DNA of 64,000 nucleotides from Nocardioides marinus (GCF_013408145.1 NZ_JACBZI010000001.1:2680001-2744000), one strand, 5' to 3'; positions 1-8,772 are shown, counted from the stretch's first letter. Notes: a model not told the origin generated them from the sequence alone. Translations and numbers: made by a program.

Positions 1-1110
1 CGCCCAGACCCCGACGGCCAGCCGCGGCACGTCGACGCCCTCGGAGACCATCCGCACCGCGACCATCCAGCGCGAGGTGTCCTCGGCGAAGGCACTGATC
101 TTCTTCGAGGCGGCCTTCTCGTCCGACAGCACGACGGTCGCCGCCTCGCCGCTGACCTGGCGCAGGATCTTGGCGTACGCGCGGGCGGAGTCCTGGTCGG
201 TGGCGATCACCAGTCCCCCGGCGTCCGGGACGTGGCGGCGCACCTCGGAGAGCCGCTTGTCGGCCGCCGCCAGGACCGACGGGATCCACGAGCCGGTCGG
301 GTCGAGCGCGGTGCGCAGCGCCTGGTTGGTGAGGTCCTTGGTGAGCGGCTCGCCGAGCCGGGCGGCGACCTCGTCGCCGGCCCGGGTGCGCCAGCTCATC
401 TCCCCGGAGTAGGCCAGGAACAGCACCGGGCGCACCACGTGGTCGGCCAGTGCGTGGGAGTAGCCGTAGGTGTAGTCGGCCGCCGAGCGCGGGATGCCGT
501 CGGGCCCGGGCTCGTAGGTGACGAACGGGATCGGGTTGACGTCGGAGCGGAACGGTGTGCCGGTCAGGCACAGCCGGCGGGCGGCGGGCTCGAACGCCTC
601 CCGCACGCCCTCGCCCCACGACAGCGCGTCGCCGGCGTGGTGGACCTCGTCGAGGATCACCAGCGTCTTGAACCGCTCGGTGCGGATGCGCATCGCCAGC
701 GGGTTGACCGCGACGCCGGCGTAGGTCACCGCGACGCCGACGAAGTCGCCGGAGGTACGGCCCTTGCCGGCCGAGAAGGTCGGGTCGATCGGGATGCCGG
801 CGCGGGCGGCCGCCTCGGCCCACTGCAGCTTGAGGTGCTCGGTGGGCGCGACCACGATGACGCGGTCGATCAGCCGGCGCCCCAGCAGCTCGGAGGCCAC
901 GGACAGGGCGAAGGTCGTCTTGCCGGCGCCCGGCGTCGCGACGGCGAGGAAGTCACGCGGCAGGTCGGCGAAGTACCTCTCCATCGCCGCCTGCTGCCAC
1001 GCGCGCAGCGACGGCGCGGTGCCCCACGCGGCCCGGTGCGGGAAGGCCGGGGTGAGGGCAGGCGTGAGCGAGGGCCCCGACTCGTCGTCGGGCCGCGACG
1101 CGGCGCTCAC
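1..1110 (-). CDS. DEAD/DEAH-box helicase, partial (3' end outside window)
   Basis: A superfamily 2 helicase whose C-terminus runs off the left edge. Translating from GTG at 1110 gives about 370 residues. Visible motifs are Walker A ATPGAGKTT (about residues 58-66), DEVH box II (154-157), LTGTPFRSD motif III-like (182-190) and, near the cut end, the RecA2 signature SEGVDVPR. This layout matches the XPB/Res-subunit-like helicases common in actinobacteria next to DUF3039 genes. The start is supported by a GTGA overlap with the stop codon of the upstream DUF3039 gene, which implies translational coupling. The ATPase and helicase activity is family knowledge; the substrate is unknown. Confidence 0.88.
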   Translation of the reverse strand, partial: MSAASRPDDESGPSLTPALTPAFPHRAAWGTAPSLRAWQQAAMERYFADLPRDFLAVATPGAGKTTFALSVASELLGRRLIDRVIVVAPTEHLKLQWAEAAARAGIPIDPTFSAGKGRTSGDFVGVAVTYAGVAVNPLAMRIRTERFKTLVILDEVHHAGDALSWGEGVREAFEPAARRLCLTGTPFRSDVNPIPFVTYEPGPDGIPRSAADYTYGYSHALADHVVRPVLFLAYSGEMSWRTRAGDEVAARLGEPLTKDLTNQALRTALDPTGSWIPSVLAAADKRLSEVRRHVPDAGGLVIATDQDSARAYAKILRQVSGEAATVVLSDEKAASKKISAFAEDTSRWMVAVRMVSEGVDVPRLAVGVWA

Positions 1111-1379
1111 GCGTCGGAGCCGCTGTCGTCGTTCAGGGACTCCCAGACCTCTTTGCAGTCCGGGCAGACGGGGTACTTCTCCGGGGTGCGGCTGGGCACC
1201 CAGACCTTGCCGCACAGGGCCACGACCGGCGTGCCCATGACCATCGCCTCGGTGAGCTTGTCCTTGTCGACGTAGTGGCTGAACCGCTCGTGGTCGCCCT
1301 CGTCGGTCGGGACGGTACGACGGTCCTGCTCGACCCGCTCGTCGAGGGCCGTGCCGCTGCCGAATCCGAATCCACTCAC
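1107..1379 (-). CDS. DUF3039 domain protein
   Basis: A 90-residue protein of the actinobacterial DUF3039 family. It has a VPTDEGDHERFSHYV segment and a zinc-ribbon-like C-terminal half with CGK and CPDC pairs (residues about 56-75). Its function is unknown. It is the upstream partner of the helicase gene, and the two overlap by four bases (GTGA). A TAGAGT hexamer ends 8 nt before the GTG start, so the mRNA is probably leaderless. The length and the conserved pairing with the helicase suggest a regulatory or accessory role in the same nucleic-acid process; that is inference. Confidence 0.85.
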   Translation of the reverse strand: MSGFGFGSGTALDERVEQDRRTVPTDEGDHERFSHYVDKDKLTEAMVMGTPVVALCGKVWVPSRTPEKYPVCPDCKEVWESLNDDSGSDA

Positions 1380-1407
1380 GGGGCGTGACTCTACGTGAGT
1401 CGGCGCG

Positions 1408-1989
1408 TCAGTTCAGGTCCGGATCGGCCGGACGTGTGGAGTGCCACGCCAGCTCGCCCGGCTGGCGGCGCAGCACGTCGCGCGCGAGGTCGACCGCGTC
1501 CTCGCGGCACAGGTCGCCGGCCTCCGCGGGGACGACGTACCAGGCGCCCTCGTCGATCTCGTCCTCCAGCTGCCCGGCGCCCCAGCCGGCGTAGCCCGCG
1601 AAGATGCGCACGGCGGCCAGCCGGCCCGCCAGCGCGTCGACGGGCACGTCGAGGTCGACCAGGCCGAAGGGCCCGGCGACCGGACGGAAGCCGGCCTCGG
1701 GCACGACCACGCCGTCCTCGAGCAGCGCCACGGCCAGCGCCCCCTCCGTGCTGACCGGCCCGCCCTGGAAGAGCACCTCGGGCTCGGCGACGATCGCGCC
1801 CCAGTCCGGGAGGACCTCCTCCACCGGGACCGGGGTGGGGCGGTTGAGCACCACCCCGATGGCGCCCTCGTCGTCGGCGTCGAGCAGCAGCACGACGGTG
1901 TCGGCGAAGTTCGGGTCGAGCAGCGTGGGGGCGGCGACCAGGAGCATGCCCGGGGCCGGAGGGAGCCCGCCTGCCGTCGTACCGCTCAT
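1408..1989 (-). CDS. YqgE/AlgH family protein
   Basis: A 193-residue protein. The N-terminal pattern PGMLLVAAPTLLDPNF, followed by VVLLLDADDEGAIGVVLNRP and LFQGGPV, is diagnostic of the YqgE/AlgH (DUF179) family. These are cytosolic proteins of unresolved function; AlgH was first linked to alginate regulation in Pseudomonas. ATG at 1989 is chosen because family homology begins within a few residues; the in-frame extension upstream is low-complexity P/R/A sequence. No obvious operon partner. Confidence 0.88.
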   Translation of the reverse strand: MSGTTAGGLPPAPGMLLVAAPTLLDPNFADTVVLLLDADDEGAIGVVLNRPTPVPVEEVLPDWGAIVAEPEVLFQGGPVSTEGALAVALLEDGVVVPEAGFRPVAGPFGLVDLDVPVDALAGRLAAVRIFAGYAGWGAGQLEDEIDEGAWYVVPAEAGDLCREDAVDLARDVLRRQPGELAWHSTRPADPDLN

Positions 1990-2098
1990 GGCCCCATGAT
2001 GCGGCACGACCCCGACCCGACGCGGGGAGGGTGCGGCCACGGGGGCCGCGAGGGAGGGAGCGTCGGGCGGGGTCGTGCCGGGTCGGTGGAGCCGGGCC

Positions 2099-2647
2099 TC
2101 AGGCGGCGAAGGCAGCCCGCACGGCCCGCAGGCGGCCGAGGATGCTGGCGTGCAGGCCGGTGTGGCCGGTCGGCTCGTCGGGCACCGGGGCGAGGACCCA
2201 GCCGGCCCGGGCCTTCTCCTCGATGCGTGCGCCGACGGCGGCGGCACCGGAGTCGTGGGCGCTGGCCTGCCCGGCCATCACGGCCAGCAGGATGCGCTCC
2301 TTGGCGGTGGCCTTGTCCATCGCGGCGGCCATCTGCTCGTCGAGGGGCTCGGCACGGTGGTGGTCGACGATCGCCCGGATGCCGGGCAGCTCGGCAGCGG
2401 TGGCGCGCCAGGCGTCGACGACGGCGGCCTCGAAGGCCATCGGGCGGGCCATCAGCTCGCGCTCGATGCGCCCGGCGAGCCGGGTGTGCCAGCGCAGCTG
2501 CAGGGCGCCGAGCAGGTTCAGCTCGTCGCCGAAGGACTCGGCGACGCCGTCGAGGTCCCACGGGAGCAGGCCGTCCCGACGGGCGTCGGCGGTGGCGATC
2601 ACGGTGCGGAGGATCTCTCCACGGTTGCGGTACGAGGTCCAGGTCAT
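2099..2647 (-). CDS. Conserved actinobacterial protein of unknown function, divergent from TetR
   Basis: A 182-residue soluble protein starting MTWTSYRNRGEILRTVIATA. It has a predominantly helical composition, no signal peptide and no enzymatic motif I recognise. An in-frame ATG at 2668 would add seven residues. It is transcribed divergently from the TetR gene at 2855, and the 207-bp gap carries inverted repeats, so it is probably the regulator's direct target. The function cannot be assigned from sequence alone. Confidence 0.75.
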   Translation of the reverse strand: MTWTSYRNRGEILRTVIATADARRDGLLPWDLDGVAESFGDELNLLGALQLRWHTRLAGRIERELMARPMAFEAAVVDAWRATAAELPGIRAIVDHHRAEPLDEQMAAAMDKATAKERILLAVMAGQASAHDSGAAAVGARIEEKARAGWVLAPVPDEPTGHTGLHASILGRLRAVRAAFAA

Positions 2648-2692
2648 GGGGAGGTGTGCCCTTCTCATCGGTACAGCTCGGTCGCGGCATTC

Positions 2693-2741
2693 GCATACCG
2701 CGAGTACGTACCGAGAGTACGGAGACATACTGACGGTATGC
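2693..2741. promoter_or_regulatory. Nested inverted repeats in TetR-type divergent promoter
   Basis: An outer inverted repeat has arms GCATACCG (2693-2700) and CGGTATGC (2734-2741). Inside it lies a second one, CGTAC (2707-2711) and GTACG (2717-2721). The half-site CGGTATGC recurs at 2851-2858, overlapping the TetR start codon at 2855. The position between divergent genes and the dyad symmetry fit TetR operators. Binding is inferred. Confidence 0.6.
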
Positions 2742-2854
2742 AAACACCTGGGGGTGGTCGCACAGGTGATCCCGCACACCCGACCGTCGGCGCCTGCGAC
2801 GCGGCGTGACGGACACCTCCCGGCCACTGAGACGCAGGTCACTAGACTGCCGGT

Positions 2855-3580
2855 ATGCCCAGGTCGAGCGTGTCCAAGCTGGTGCCCAAGGTGCCCGGGG
2901 TGTCCGGCGTCCCCGGCGCGACCCTGCGCCAGCAGTACTCCGCCTCGACCAAGCGCGGGCTGGTCGACGTCGCCGAGGAGCTCTTCACCGAGCACGGCTA
3001 CGCCGCCACCTCGCTGGACGCGATCGTCAGCGGCGCCCGGGTGACCAAGGGCGCGCTCTACCACCACTTCAGCGGCAAGCAGGCGCTCTTCGAGGCCGTC
3101 TTCGAGCGGGTGGAGTCCGATGCGTCCCGTGCGATCCAGAAGGCGCTCAAGGGCAAGAAGGACCCTTGGGAGAAGGCCCGCGCCGGCCTCGAGGCGTTCC
3201 TCGCCGTGGTCCAGGAGCCGCGCTACCGGCGCATCGTGGTGCAGGAGGGCCCCTCGGTGCTCGGCTACGAGCGCTTCCGTGAGCAGGAGGAGCGCTCGAC
3301 CTTCGCCAACGTGGTCGACATCGTCCGCGCCGTGCTCAGCGCCGGCACGTGGGAGCTCGACGAGCCGATGATCCAGACCTTCGCGCGGATCTTCTTCGGG
3401 GCCATGTCGGCCGCCGGTGAGTCCGTGGCCTCCGCCGACGACGCGATCGTCGCCGCCACCCGCGTCGAGGCCGCCATCGGCTTCATCATCGCCGGCTTCC
3501 AGTCCCTCGCCGACGCCGGCGTCCCCCTGCCCGACCCTGGCGCCGCGATCCTCGAGGTCCCCACCGCCGTCGACGAGTAG
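2855..3580 (+). CDS. TetR/AcrR family transcriptional regulator
   Basis: A 241-residue regulator. The N-terminal TetR helix-turn-helix spans about residues 40-84 (GYAATSLDAIVSGARVTKGALYHHFSGK), preceded by an unusual basic/proline-rich leader of about 25 residues. The C-terminal ligand domain is typical of the TetR_C type. TAGACT (2843-2848) lies 6 nt before the ATG, so the message is probably leaderless. A CGGTATGC half-site overlaps the start codon, which suggests autorepression. The likely target is the divergent gene at 2099-2647. Confidence 0.9.
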   Translation: MPRSSVSKLVPKVPGVSGVPGATLRQQYSASTKRGLVDVAEELFTEHGYAATSLDAIVSGARVTKGALYHHFSGKQALFEAVFERVESDASRAIQKALKGKKDPWEKARAGLEAFLAVVQEPRYRRIVVQEGPSVLGYERFREQEERSTFANVVDIVRAVLSAGTWELDEPMIQTFARIFFGAMSAAGESVASADDAIVAATRVEAAIGFIIAGFQSLADAGVPLPDPGAAILEVPTAVDE

Positions 3581-3594
3581 GGGTCGGGCGGACC

Positions 3595-3713
3595 GCGTGA
3601 GGTTCATCGGCGGGCCGCTGGACCTTGCAGCTCACCGCTGCACCTCCAGCGGCGCTGCGTGAGGTTCATCGGCGGGCCGATGAACCTTCGAGCTCACCGC
3701 TGAACCTCACGCG
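3595..3713. repeat. Two-copy intergenic palindromic repeat
   Basis: Two related units of about 57 bp, at 3595-3650 and 3657-3713, each begin GCGTGAGGTTCATCGGCGGG. The second unit contains a perfect short hairpin (GGTTCATCGGC with GCCGATGAACC) and an outer pair GCGTGAGGTTCA and TGAACCTCACGC. The first unit is a diverged copy (GGACC and CAGCG changes). It lies between convergent genes and may also end transcription. Confidence 0.75.
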
Positions 3714-3715
3714 GC

Positions 3716-4753
3716 TCAGCCGACGGTGACCGAGCCGGTCGCCTCGGGGACCAGCTCGATCCAGGTGTTGCCGGCGGGCACCCGCAGCGTGCCGAACCGG
3801 TTGCGCAGCTCGATGGGGGCGTTCAGCCCGGCCTTGGTCCAGGTGCCGGTGATGGCCCGCCCGCCGTGCAGCAGCAACGCCTGGCCGCGCCCCTCGAGGA
3901 AGGTCTCCGGCACCGGGTTGCCGGCGGGGTCCTTGTAACCGGCGTCGCCGACCCTCACCCGCAGGACCAGCACCGAGTCAGCGAGGAACTGGTCGTCGGC
4001 GGCGGCGTAGGTGTTGACGTTGCGGTAGCGACCGTTCTCGAAGGTCCAGGTCGTGGTGTGCCCGTAGGAGAAGCGCGCCTGCAGGTCACGCCCGGGCTTG
4101 CCCTTGGGCAGGTCGGCGGCGTCGCCCCACGGCAGGTAGTCGTCGGGACGGGTCGCGGCACGCTTGACCAGCGTCGCGGTCTCGGCGAGGTCGGTCATCA
4201 GGTTGTACGGCGCGGAGCGGGAGGAGTCCCGGAAGAACCCCTTGGCCCCCTCCCCGAAGAACCGGATCCCGGCCTCCTGGATCCGCCGGATCGTGATGGG
4301 GGCGGCGCCGCTGGTGACGACCGCGGCGTCGACAGGCGAGACGATGCCGATGTCGCTGGCGCGCATCGAGCGCACCGGTCCGACGGTGCCGGGGATGTCG
4401 GAGTAGAAGAACGCCGCCAGCCGGGTCAGTCCGCCCTCGACCAGCTCCTCCACGACCAGGTCGGCGCTGCCGAGGCCGCGCTGCGGGGCGCTGGAGGAGG
4501 TGTTGTCCATCTTCAGCACCATCACCGGGTGCCGGGCCGCCGCCGACCGGCCGCCCTTGACGGGCAGACCGGTCAGCGGCCAGGTCTCCGGCGCGACCTG
4601 CTCGCCCTTGGTGACCTGCTGCGTGGGGGCCGTCGACGGCGCGGCCTCCGGGGCCGGCCCGTCACCGTCTCCGCTGCAGGCGCCCAGGACGAGCGAGGCG
4701 GTGAGCAGCGCGGCGGTGGCCGCGCCTGCCCGGCGACGGTGACGGATCGGCAC
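3716..4753 (-). CDS. DUF3048 domain lipoprotein
   Basis: A 345-residue exported lipoprotein with a basic N-terminus, hydrophobic core and lipobox LGAC (Cys about residue 26), then a Thr/Pro/Ala-rich linker and a DUF3048 (YerB-like) domain from about residue 55. Features include PVMVLKMDNTSSSAPQRGL, VEELVEGGLTRLAAFFYS and GPVRSMRASDI. The function of the family is unknown. It starts at GTG 4753, preceded by a clear GGAGGA ribosome-binding site. No operon partner; the fabG-like gene upstream is on the same strand, 61 bp away. Confidence 0.88.
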   Translation of the reverse strand: MPIRHRRRAGAATAALLTASLVLGACSGDGDGPAPEAAPSTAPTQQVTKGEQVAPETWPLTGLPVKGGRSAAARHPVMVLKMDNTSSSAPQRGLGSADLVVEELVEGGLTRLAAFFYSDIPGTVGPVRSMRASDIGIVSPVDAAVVTSGAAPITIRRIQEAGIRFFGEGAKGFFRDSSRSAPYNLMTDLAETATLVKRAATRPDDYLPWGDAADLPKGKPGRDLQARFSYGHTTTWTFENGRYRNVNTYAAADDQFLADSVLVLRVRVGDAGYKDPAGNPVPETFLEGRGQALLLHGGRAITGTWTKAGLNAPIELRNRFGTLRVPAGNTWIELVPEATGSVTVG

Positions 4754-4814
4754 GGCAGGTCCTCCAGAGGTGGTGCGGGTCGTGCGGGGTGGTGCTGGGT
4801 CGAGCGAGGGTCGC

Positions 4815-5585
4815 TCAGACGCCGAGGCTGATGCCGCCGTCGACGTACAGGGTCTGGCCGGTGATGTACGACGACTCGTCGGAGGCCAGGAACGTCACCG
4901 CGGCGGCGATGTCCTCGGGGAAGCCGACCCGCTTGACCGGGTTGGCGTCCGCGTTCATCTTCCGGAACTCCTCGACGTCGAGCTTGAGGCGCGCCGCGGT
5001 GGCGTCGGTCATCTCGGTGGCGATGAAGCCGGGGGCGACGGCGTTGGCGTTGATGCCGAAGGGGCCGAGCTCGATGCCGAGGGTGCGGGTGAAGCCCTGC
5101 ACGCCCATCTTCGCCGCGGAGTAGTTGGCCTGGCCGCGATTGCCCAGCGCCGAGGTCGAGGAGATGTTGACGACCTTGCCGTAGCGCTGCTCGACGAAGT
5201 GCTTCTGCGCGGCCTTGGTCATGAGGAACGCGCCCTTGAGGTGGACGCCCATGACCATGTCCCAGTCCTGCTCGGTCATCTTGAACAGCAGGTTGTCGCG
5301 GGTGATGCCGGCGTTGTTGACCAGCACGTGCAGGCCGCCGAGCTCGCTGACGACCCGCTCGACGGCGGCGTCGACGCTCTCGGGGTTGCTGACGTCGCAG
5401 CCCACGCCCACGGACTTCGCGCCGTCGACCAGCGACAGCTTGCCGGCGGCCTCGGCGGCAGCGGCCTCGTCGAGGTCGATGATCGCGACCGAGGCGCCCT
5501 CCTCGGCGAAGCGGTTGGCGGTGCCGAAGCCGATGCCGCGCGCGGCTCCGGTGACGATGACGACGCGACCGTCGAAACGACCCAT
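4815..5585 (-). CDS. fabG: 3-oxoacyl-ACP reductase-type SDR (FabG family)
   Basis: A 256-residue classical short-chain dehydrogenase/reductase. It has the cofactor motif TGAARGIG (residues 12-19), NNAG, the catalytic Ser of NISS and YSAAK (Tyr/Lys), with the C-terminal YITGQTLYVDGG typical of FabG-like enzymes. These reduce 3-oxoacyl-ACP or acyl-CoA with NAD(P)H. An upstream GGAGCACC ribosome-binding site supports the ATG. It stands apart from any fatty-acid synthesis cluster, so the physiological substrate (ACP or CoA thioester) is uncertain. Confidence 0.85.
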   Translation of the reverse strand: MGRFDGRVVIVTGAARGIGFGTANRFAEEGASVAIIDLDEAAAAEAAGKLSLVDGAKSVGVGCDVSNPESVDAAVERVVSELGGLHVLVNNAGITRDNLLFKMTEQDWDMVMGVHLKGAFLMTKAAQKHFVEQRYGKVVNISSTSALGNRGQANYSAAKMGVQGFTRTLGIELGPFGINANAVAPGFIATEMTDATAARLKLDVEEFRKMNADANPVKRVGFPEDIAAAVTFLASDESSYITGQTLYVDGGISLGV

Positions 5586-5702
5586 GGTGGTGGTGCTCCT
5601 TCGTGGAGGGGACTGTGGAGGCCCGGCGGGGCCTCCAGCACCTTAGACGGGCCGCCTGAGGACGCCGTCGGGAGTCCGGCCACGCACGGTCCGACCCGGA
5701 GA

Positions 5703-5748
5703 ACGACGTTCTGCAGGTTGAGGGGCCCGAATCCCTGCAGAACGTCGT
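5703..5748 (-). terminator. Strong stem-loop after the HIT gene
   Basis: A perfect 15-bp inverted repeat: ACGACGTTCTGCAGG (5703-5717) and its complement (5734-5748), separated by a 16-nt loop. It lies 25 bp downstream of the HIT stop codon on the minus strand. There is no U-tract, as is usual for actinobacterial stem terminators. An operator function for the downstream fabG cannot be excluded. Confidence 0.6.
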
Positions 5749-5772
5749 GGTCCGCTGGTGTGGGCGGCCTGG

Positions 5773-6189
5773 TCAGGCCAGCGCGGCGCGGAGGCGCTCG
5801 GCGTACGCCGCCCGCTCGCCGTCGGCGTACTTCTGCCGGGGCCAGAAGAAGCCGCGCAGGCCGTCGCCCTTCGTGCGGGGCACGACGTGGAGGTGCAGGT
5901 GGGGCACGGACTGGCTGACGGTGTTGTTGATCGCCACGAAGGAGCCCTGCGCGCCGAGCTCGTCGACCACGGCGGTGGCGATGCGCTGCGCGGCGGCCAG
6001 GAAGGGGTCGCGCAGGTCGGCCGGCAGCTCGGGCAGGGTCACCACGTGCTCGCGCGGGACCAGGAGCACGTGGCCCTTGAAGACCGGCCGCTGGTCGAGG
6101 AAGGCGAGGAGCGCGTCGGTCTCGAGGACCACGTCGGCCGGCACGTCACCGGCAACGATGGAGCAGAAGACGCACCCCTCGCCCGCCAT
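5773..6189 (-). CDS. HIT family nucleotide-binding protein
   Basis: A 138-residue histidine-triad protein with the N-terminal CVFCSIVAGDVPADVV motif and the triad HLHLHVVP (residues about 95-102). HIT proteins are nucleoside phosphate hydrolases or transferases acting on substrates such as AMP-lysine or Ap4A. It is the last gene after the secreted protease gene (9-bp gap, no promoter visible), so the two may be cotranscribed. A stem-loop follows. Confidence 0.93.
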   Translation of the reverse strand: MAGEGCVFCSIVAGDVPADVVLETDALLAFLDQRPVFKGHVLLVPREHVVTLPELPADLRDPFLAAAQRIATAVVDELGAQGSFVAINNTVSQSVPHLHLHVVPRTKGDGLRGFFWPRQKYADGERAAYAERLRAALA

Positions 6190-6197
6190 CGGGTGGC

Positions 6198-7190
6198 TCA
6201 GCCGTTCCCGCCGGCGCGGAAGGCCAGCCAGGCGTCGCTCATCCGGTCGGCCTGACCGGCGGTGAACATGTCCATGCAGTCGTCGACGGTGTAGTCCATG
6301 AAGTTGTGGACCGGGTCGAGGCCTGGGGTCGGGCAGGAGTCGGCGCCCTCGGGGCAGCCGAACTGCGGGTAGGCCTCGCGCGGGGTGTCGGCGACGCCGT
6401 CGCCCGACGCCGAGCAGGCACCGGCGAAGGTGTGCTCGAGCATCAGCCAGTGGCCGACCTCGTGGACCAGGGTGTCGCCCTCGGCGTAGGGGTCGACGGT
6501 GCCGCCGGGCATCGACTCGTCGAGGACCACGACGCCGTCGATGTAGTCGCGGCCGTTGTTGTAGCCCTTGGGGAAGTAGGCCCAGCCCAGGAGCCCGCCG
6601 CCGATGTCGGCGACGTAGACGTTGAGCGTCTCGGAGTCGCCCTCGTGCAGCGCGGCCTTCATGTCCTTCTCGCTCTTGCCGGGGGTGACCTGCGCCCACT
6701 CGGCGTCGACGGTCCACGTGGTGTGGTCGAGCGCGAAGCGGAACGGGGTGTCGGCCGCGAACGGCGAGGTCGCCCCGGAGTAGGCGTCGTTGAGCACCTG
6801 CATCTGGTCGGTGATCATCTGCTCGGTGCGCTCCCGGTCCGCCGCGCTCGGCGCCTCGGCGGTGAGCACGTGGAAGACGGTGTCGATCTCGACCGAGCCC
6901 ACGGGCAGGGTGGGCTCGTCGGGGAGCACGCCGTACTTCTTGGCGTCCTTCTTGGCGTAGAGCGCCGGCTCGGCCGCGGCGGCGCCCGGCTTCTCGCGCG
7001 CCGCCGAGGGTGCGTCTTCGCACTCGGCCGCGGCCGGGGACGCGAGGAGCGCCGAGCCGGCGTCGTCGACGGGGACGGCCGTCGCGGGCGAGCCGATGGC
7101 GAGGGCGCCCAGGGCGAGGGAGCCGACGGCGGCGGCCAGGGTGGCGGCCAGCGGGGCGGTCCGCGTGGGGCGGGTGCTGCGCACGTGCAT
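6198..7190 (-). CDS. Secreted zinc metalloprotease, M43 (pappalysin/cytophagalysin)-like
   Basis: A 330-residue exported protein with a typical Sec signal peptide (basic MHVRSTRPTR then a hydrophobic stretch ending near ATAV). The catalytic zinc motif HEVGHWLMLEH is at about residues 243-253, and a Met-turn region NFMDYT follows some 60 residues later, in the arrangement of M43B metalloproteases. Four cysteines between these sites probably form disulphides. It is expected to act outside the cell on proteins. A GGAGG ribosome-binding site precedes the ATG. A GC-rich palindrome (about 7205-7240) lies upstream. Confidence 0.87.
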   Translation of the reverse strand: MHVRSTRPTRTAPLAATLAAAVGSLALGALAIGSPATAVPVDDAGSALLASPAAAECEDAPSAAREKPGAAAAEPALYAKKDAKKYGVLPDEPTLPVGSVEIDTVFHVLTAEAPSAADRERTEQMITDQMQVLNDAYSGATSPFAADTPFRFALDHTTWTVDAEWAQVTPGKSEKDMKAALHEGDSETLNVYVADIGGGLLGWAYFPKGYNNGRDYIDGVVVLDESMPGGTVDPYAEGDTLVHEVGHWLMLEHTFAGACSASGDGVADTPREAYPQFGCPEGADSCPTPGLDPVHNFMDYTVDDCMDMFTAGQADRMSDAWLAFRAGGNG

Positions 7191-7281
7191 GTGGAGGGTC
7201 CTCCCGAGACAGGCGCCGGCCGGGGCGCCGGCGCCCCGGCAACCTAACCCGGGGCACCGACACCTGTCAGGGGGCACGCGC

Positions 7282-8751
7282 TCAGTCGCAGACCTCGGTC
7301 TTGCACTCGGGGGGCAGGACGGGGGCGTGCTCGTCGTGCACGTCTCTCCCGCGCTTGCCCGATCGCGGCACCGCGTCGAAGTGGTGGCTGTCGGCGGTGC
7401 CGTAGGTCCAGCGCAGGCCGTGCCTGCGCATGATCGACACGACCCGGTGCTGGCTCGAGCGCCACGCCACCCGCGGGTGGCTGCGGGAGGCCCACCAGGA
7501 GTTGGGGACCAGGCCGTGGGAGGAGCGGTAGGGGTTCTCCCAGGTGTTGATGTCCAGCGACCTGCCCCAGGCGTGCGGCGAGCGGACCCCGGTGCGCCCC
7601 ACGACCTGGCGGCAGTTGAAGGCGCTGGTGTTGCCGGCCGCCATCGAGGCGTAGTCGTCGGCGCCCCTGAGCCGGGCGGACCAGCCGAACCGGTCGGCGC
7701 GGACCATCGAGCGGATCGGCAGCCCGGCGTCGTACATGTCGCGCAGCGCCGCCGACATCTGCCCGACGACCGGGGCGGCCACGACCAGCTCGCCGCGGTA
7801 GCGGTAGCCGTCGTAGCCCCAGTAGTTGATGCGCAGCAGCCGCAGCTGCGGGCGGCCCACGGGGCAGCCGCGGTGCCAGGTGCGGCCCTGCATCGAGCGC
7901 CAGACCCTCCCGGGGACGCGGGTGATGACCGGAGAGGCTCCGTCACCCTCGGCGCGCGAGGCCCGCGGCAGGCTACGGCGCGGATCCGGCCCGCCGAGTC
8001 GTACGACGCTGCCCGGCGGCACGTTGTCCACCCGGTGCACGGGGCTCCTCCCCCGCTCCAGCCACGGCTGCCTCGCCGTGCGGAGCCGCCAGCGCGAGTC
8101 GTCCCGCGGGGCGATCCGGGTGTGGGCTCGTCCGCGGTCGTCGGTGTCGAGCACCTCGGCGTCGCGCCAGCGCCCCTTGCGCTTGTGCTGCAGGGTGACC
8201 TCGCCCGCGAGCGGCTCCCCGGCACCGGTGGTCCATAGCACGGCCACGCGGACACTGGTCTCGTCCACGACCTCGTCGGGGCCCTTCACCCGCAGCCGGG
8301 CGTTGCGCCGCCGCAGCGGCAGGGTGACCGGCCCCGTCGCCTGCGGCTCGCGGGTCTCGTCACCGGCCCAGGTCGCGCGCACGACGTTGTCCTCGGGGCG
8401 GCGGGTCAGGGTGAGCGGCAGGGAGGCGGTCCCGTCCTCGGCGGTCGTCACGACGGCGGCCTCGGCCCACGTGTCACCGGTGCGCCGCTCGACGCGCAGC
8501 GACGCCCCGGCGACCGGCTCACCCGCCTCGTCGGCGAGGGTCACGGTGACCGGGGCCTGTGCCCCGGCGTAGGTGGGCGGCGCGCTCAGCGTGAGGCCGG
8601 GCGGGACCTCCCTGCTGGGCGCCCGTTCGGCCAGCGCGGCCGCCGCGGGCACCACCCCGGCCACGAGCGCGAGGAGGGTGCTGACGACGACCAGAGGCTT
8701 CCCGAGGACCACCTGCCCACCATGCCCACCGTGGCGCGGTTCACGCCCCAC
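7282..8751 (-). CDS. Secreted peptidase M15-like protein with Ig-like domains
   Basis: A 489-residue exported protein if read from GTG 8751. A second GTG at 8712 gives a better signal peptide start (VLGKPLVVVSTLLALVAGVV). Residues about 50-250 look like two Ig/bacterial-surface repeats (PVTVTLADEAGEPVAGASLRV and a second similar block). The C-terminal about 200 residues carry the M15C D-Ala-D-Ala carboxypeptidase-like pattern S-x-H-x2-G-x2-L-D (SPHAWGRSLDI) and a downstream SHHFD. That places metal ligands His, Asp and His, suggesting a peptidoglycan hydrolase. The exact start is unsure. Confidence 0.82.
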   Translation of the reverse strand: MGREPRHGGHGGQVVLGKPLVVVSTLLALVAGVVPAAAALAERAPSREVPPGLTLSAPPTYAGAQAPVTVTLADEAGEPVAGASLRVERRTGDTWAEAAVVTTAEDGTASLPLTLTRRPEDNVVRATWAGDETREPQATGPVTLPLRRRNARLRVKGPDEVVDETSVRVAVLWTTGAGEPLAGEVTLQHKRKGRWRDAEVLDTDDRGRAHTRIAPRDDSRWRLRTARQPWLERGRSPVHRVDNVPPGSVVRLGGPDPRRSLPRASRAEGDGASPVITRVPGRVWRSMQGRTWHRGCPVGRPQLRLLRINYWGYDGYRYRGELVVAAPVVGQMSAALRDMYDAGLPIRSMVRADRFGWSARLRGADDYASMAAGNTSAFNCRQVVGRTGVRSPHAWGRSLDINTWENPYRSSHGLVPNSWWASRSHPRVAWRSSQHRVVSIMRRHGLRWTYGTADSHHFDAVPRSGKRGRDVHDEHAPVLPPECKTEVCD

Positions 8752-8772
8752 CCGTCACGGTGGCCACACGCC

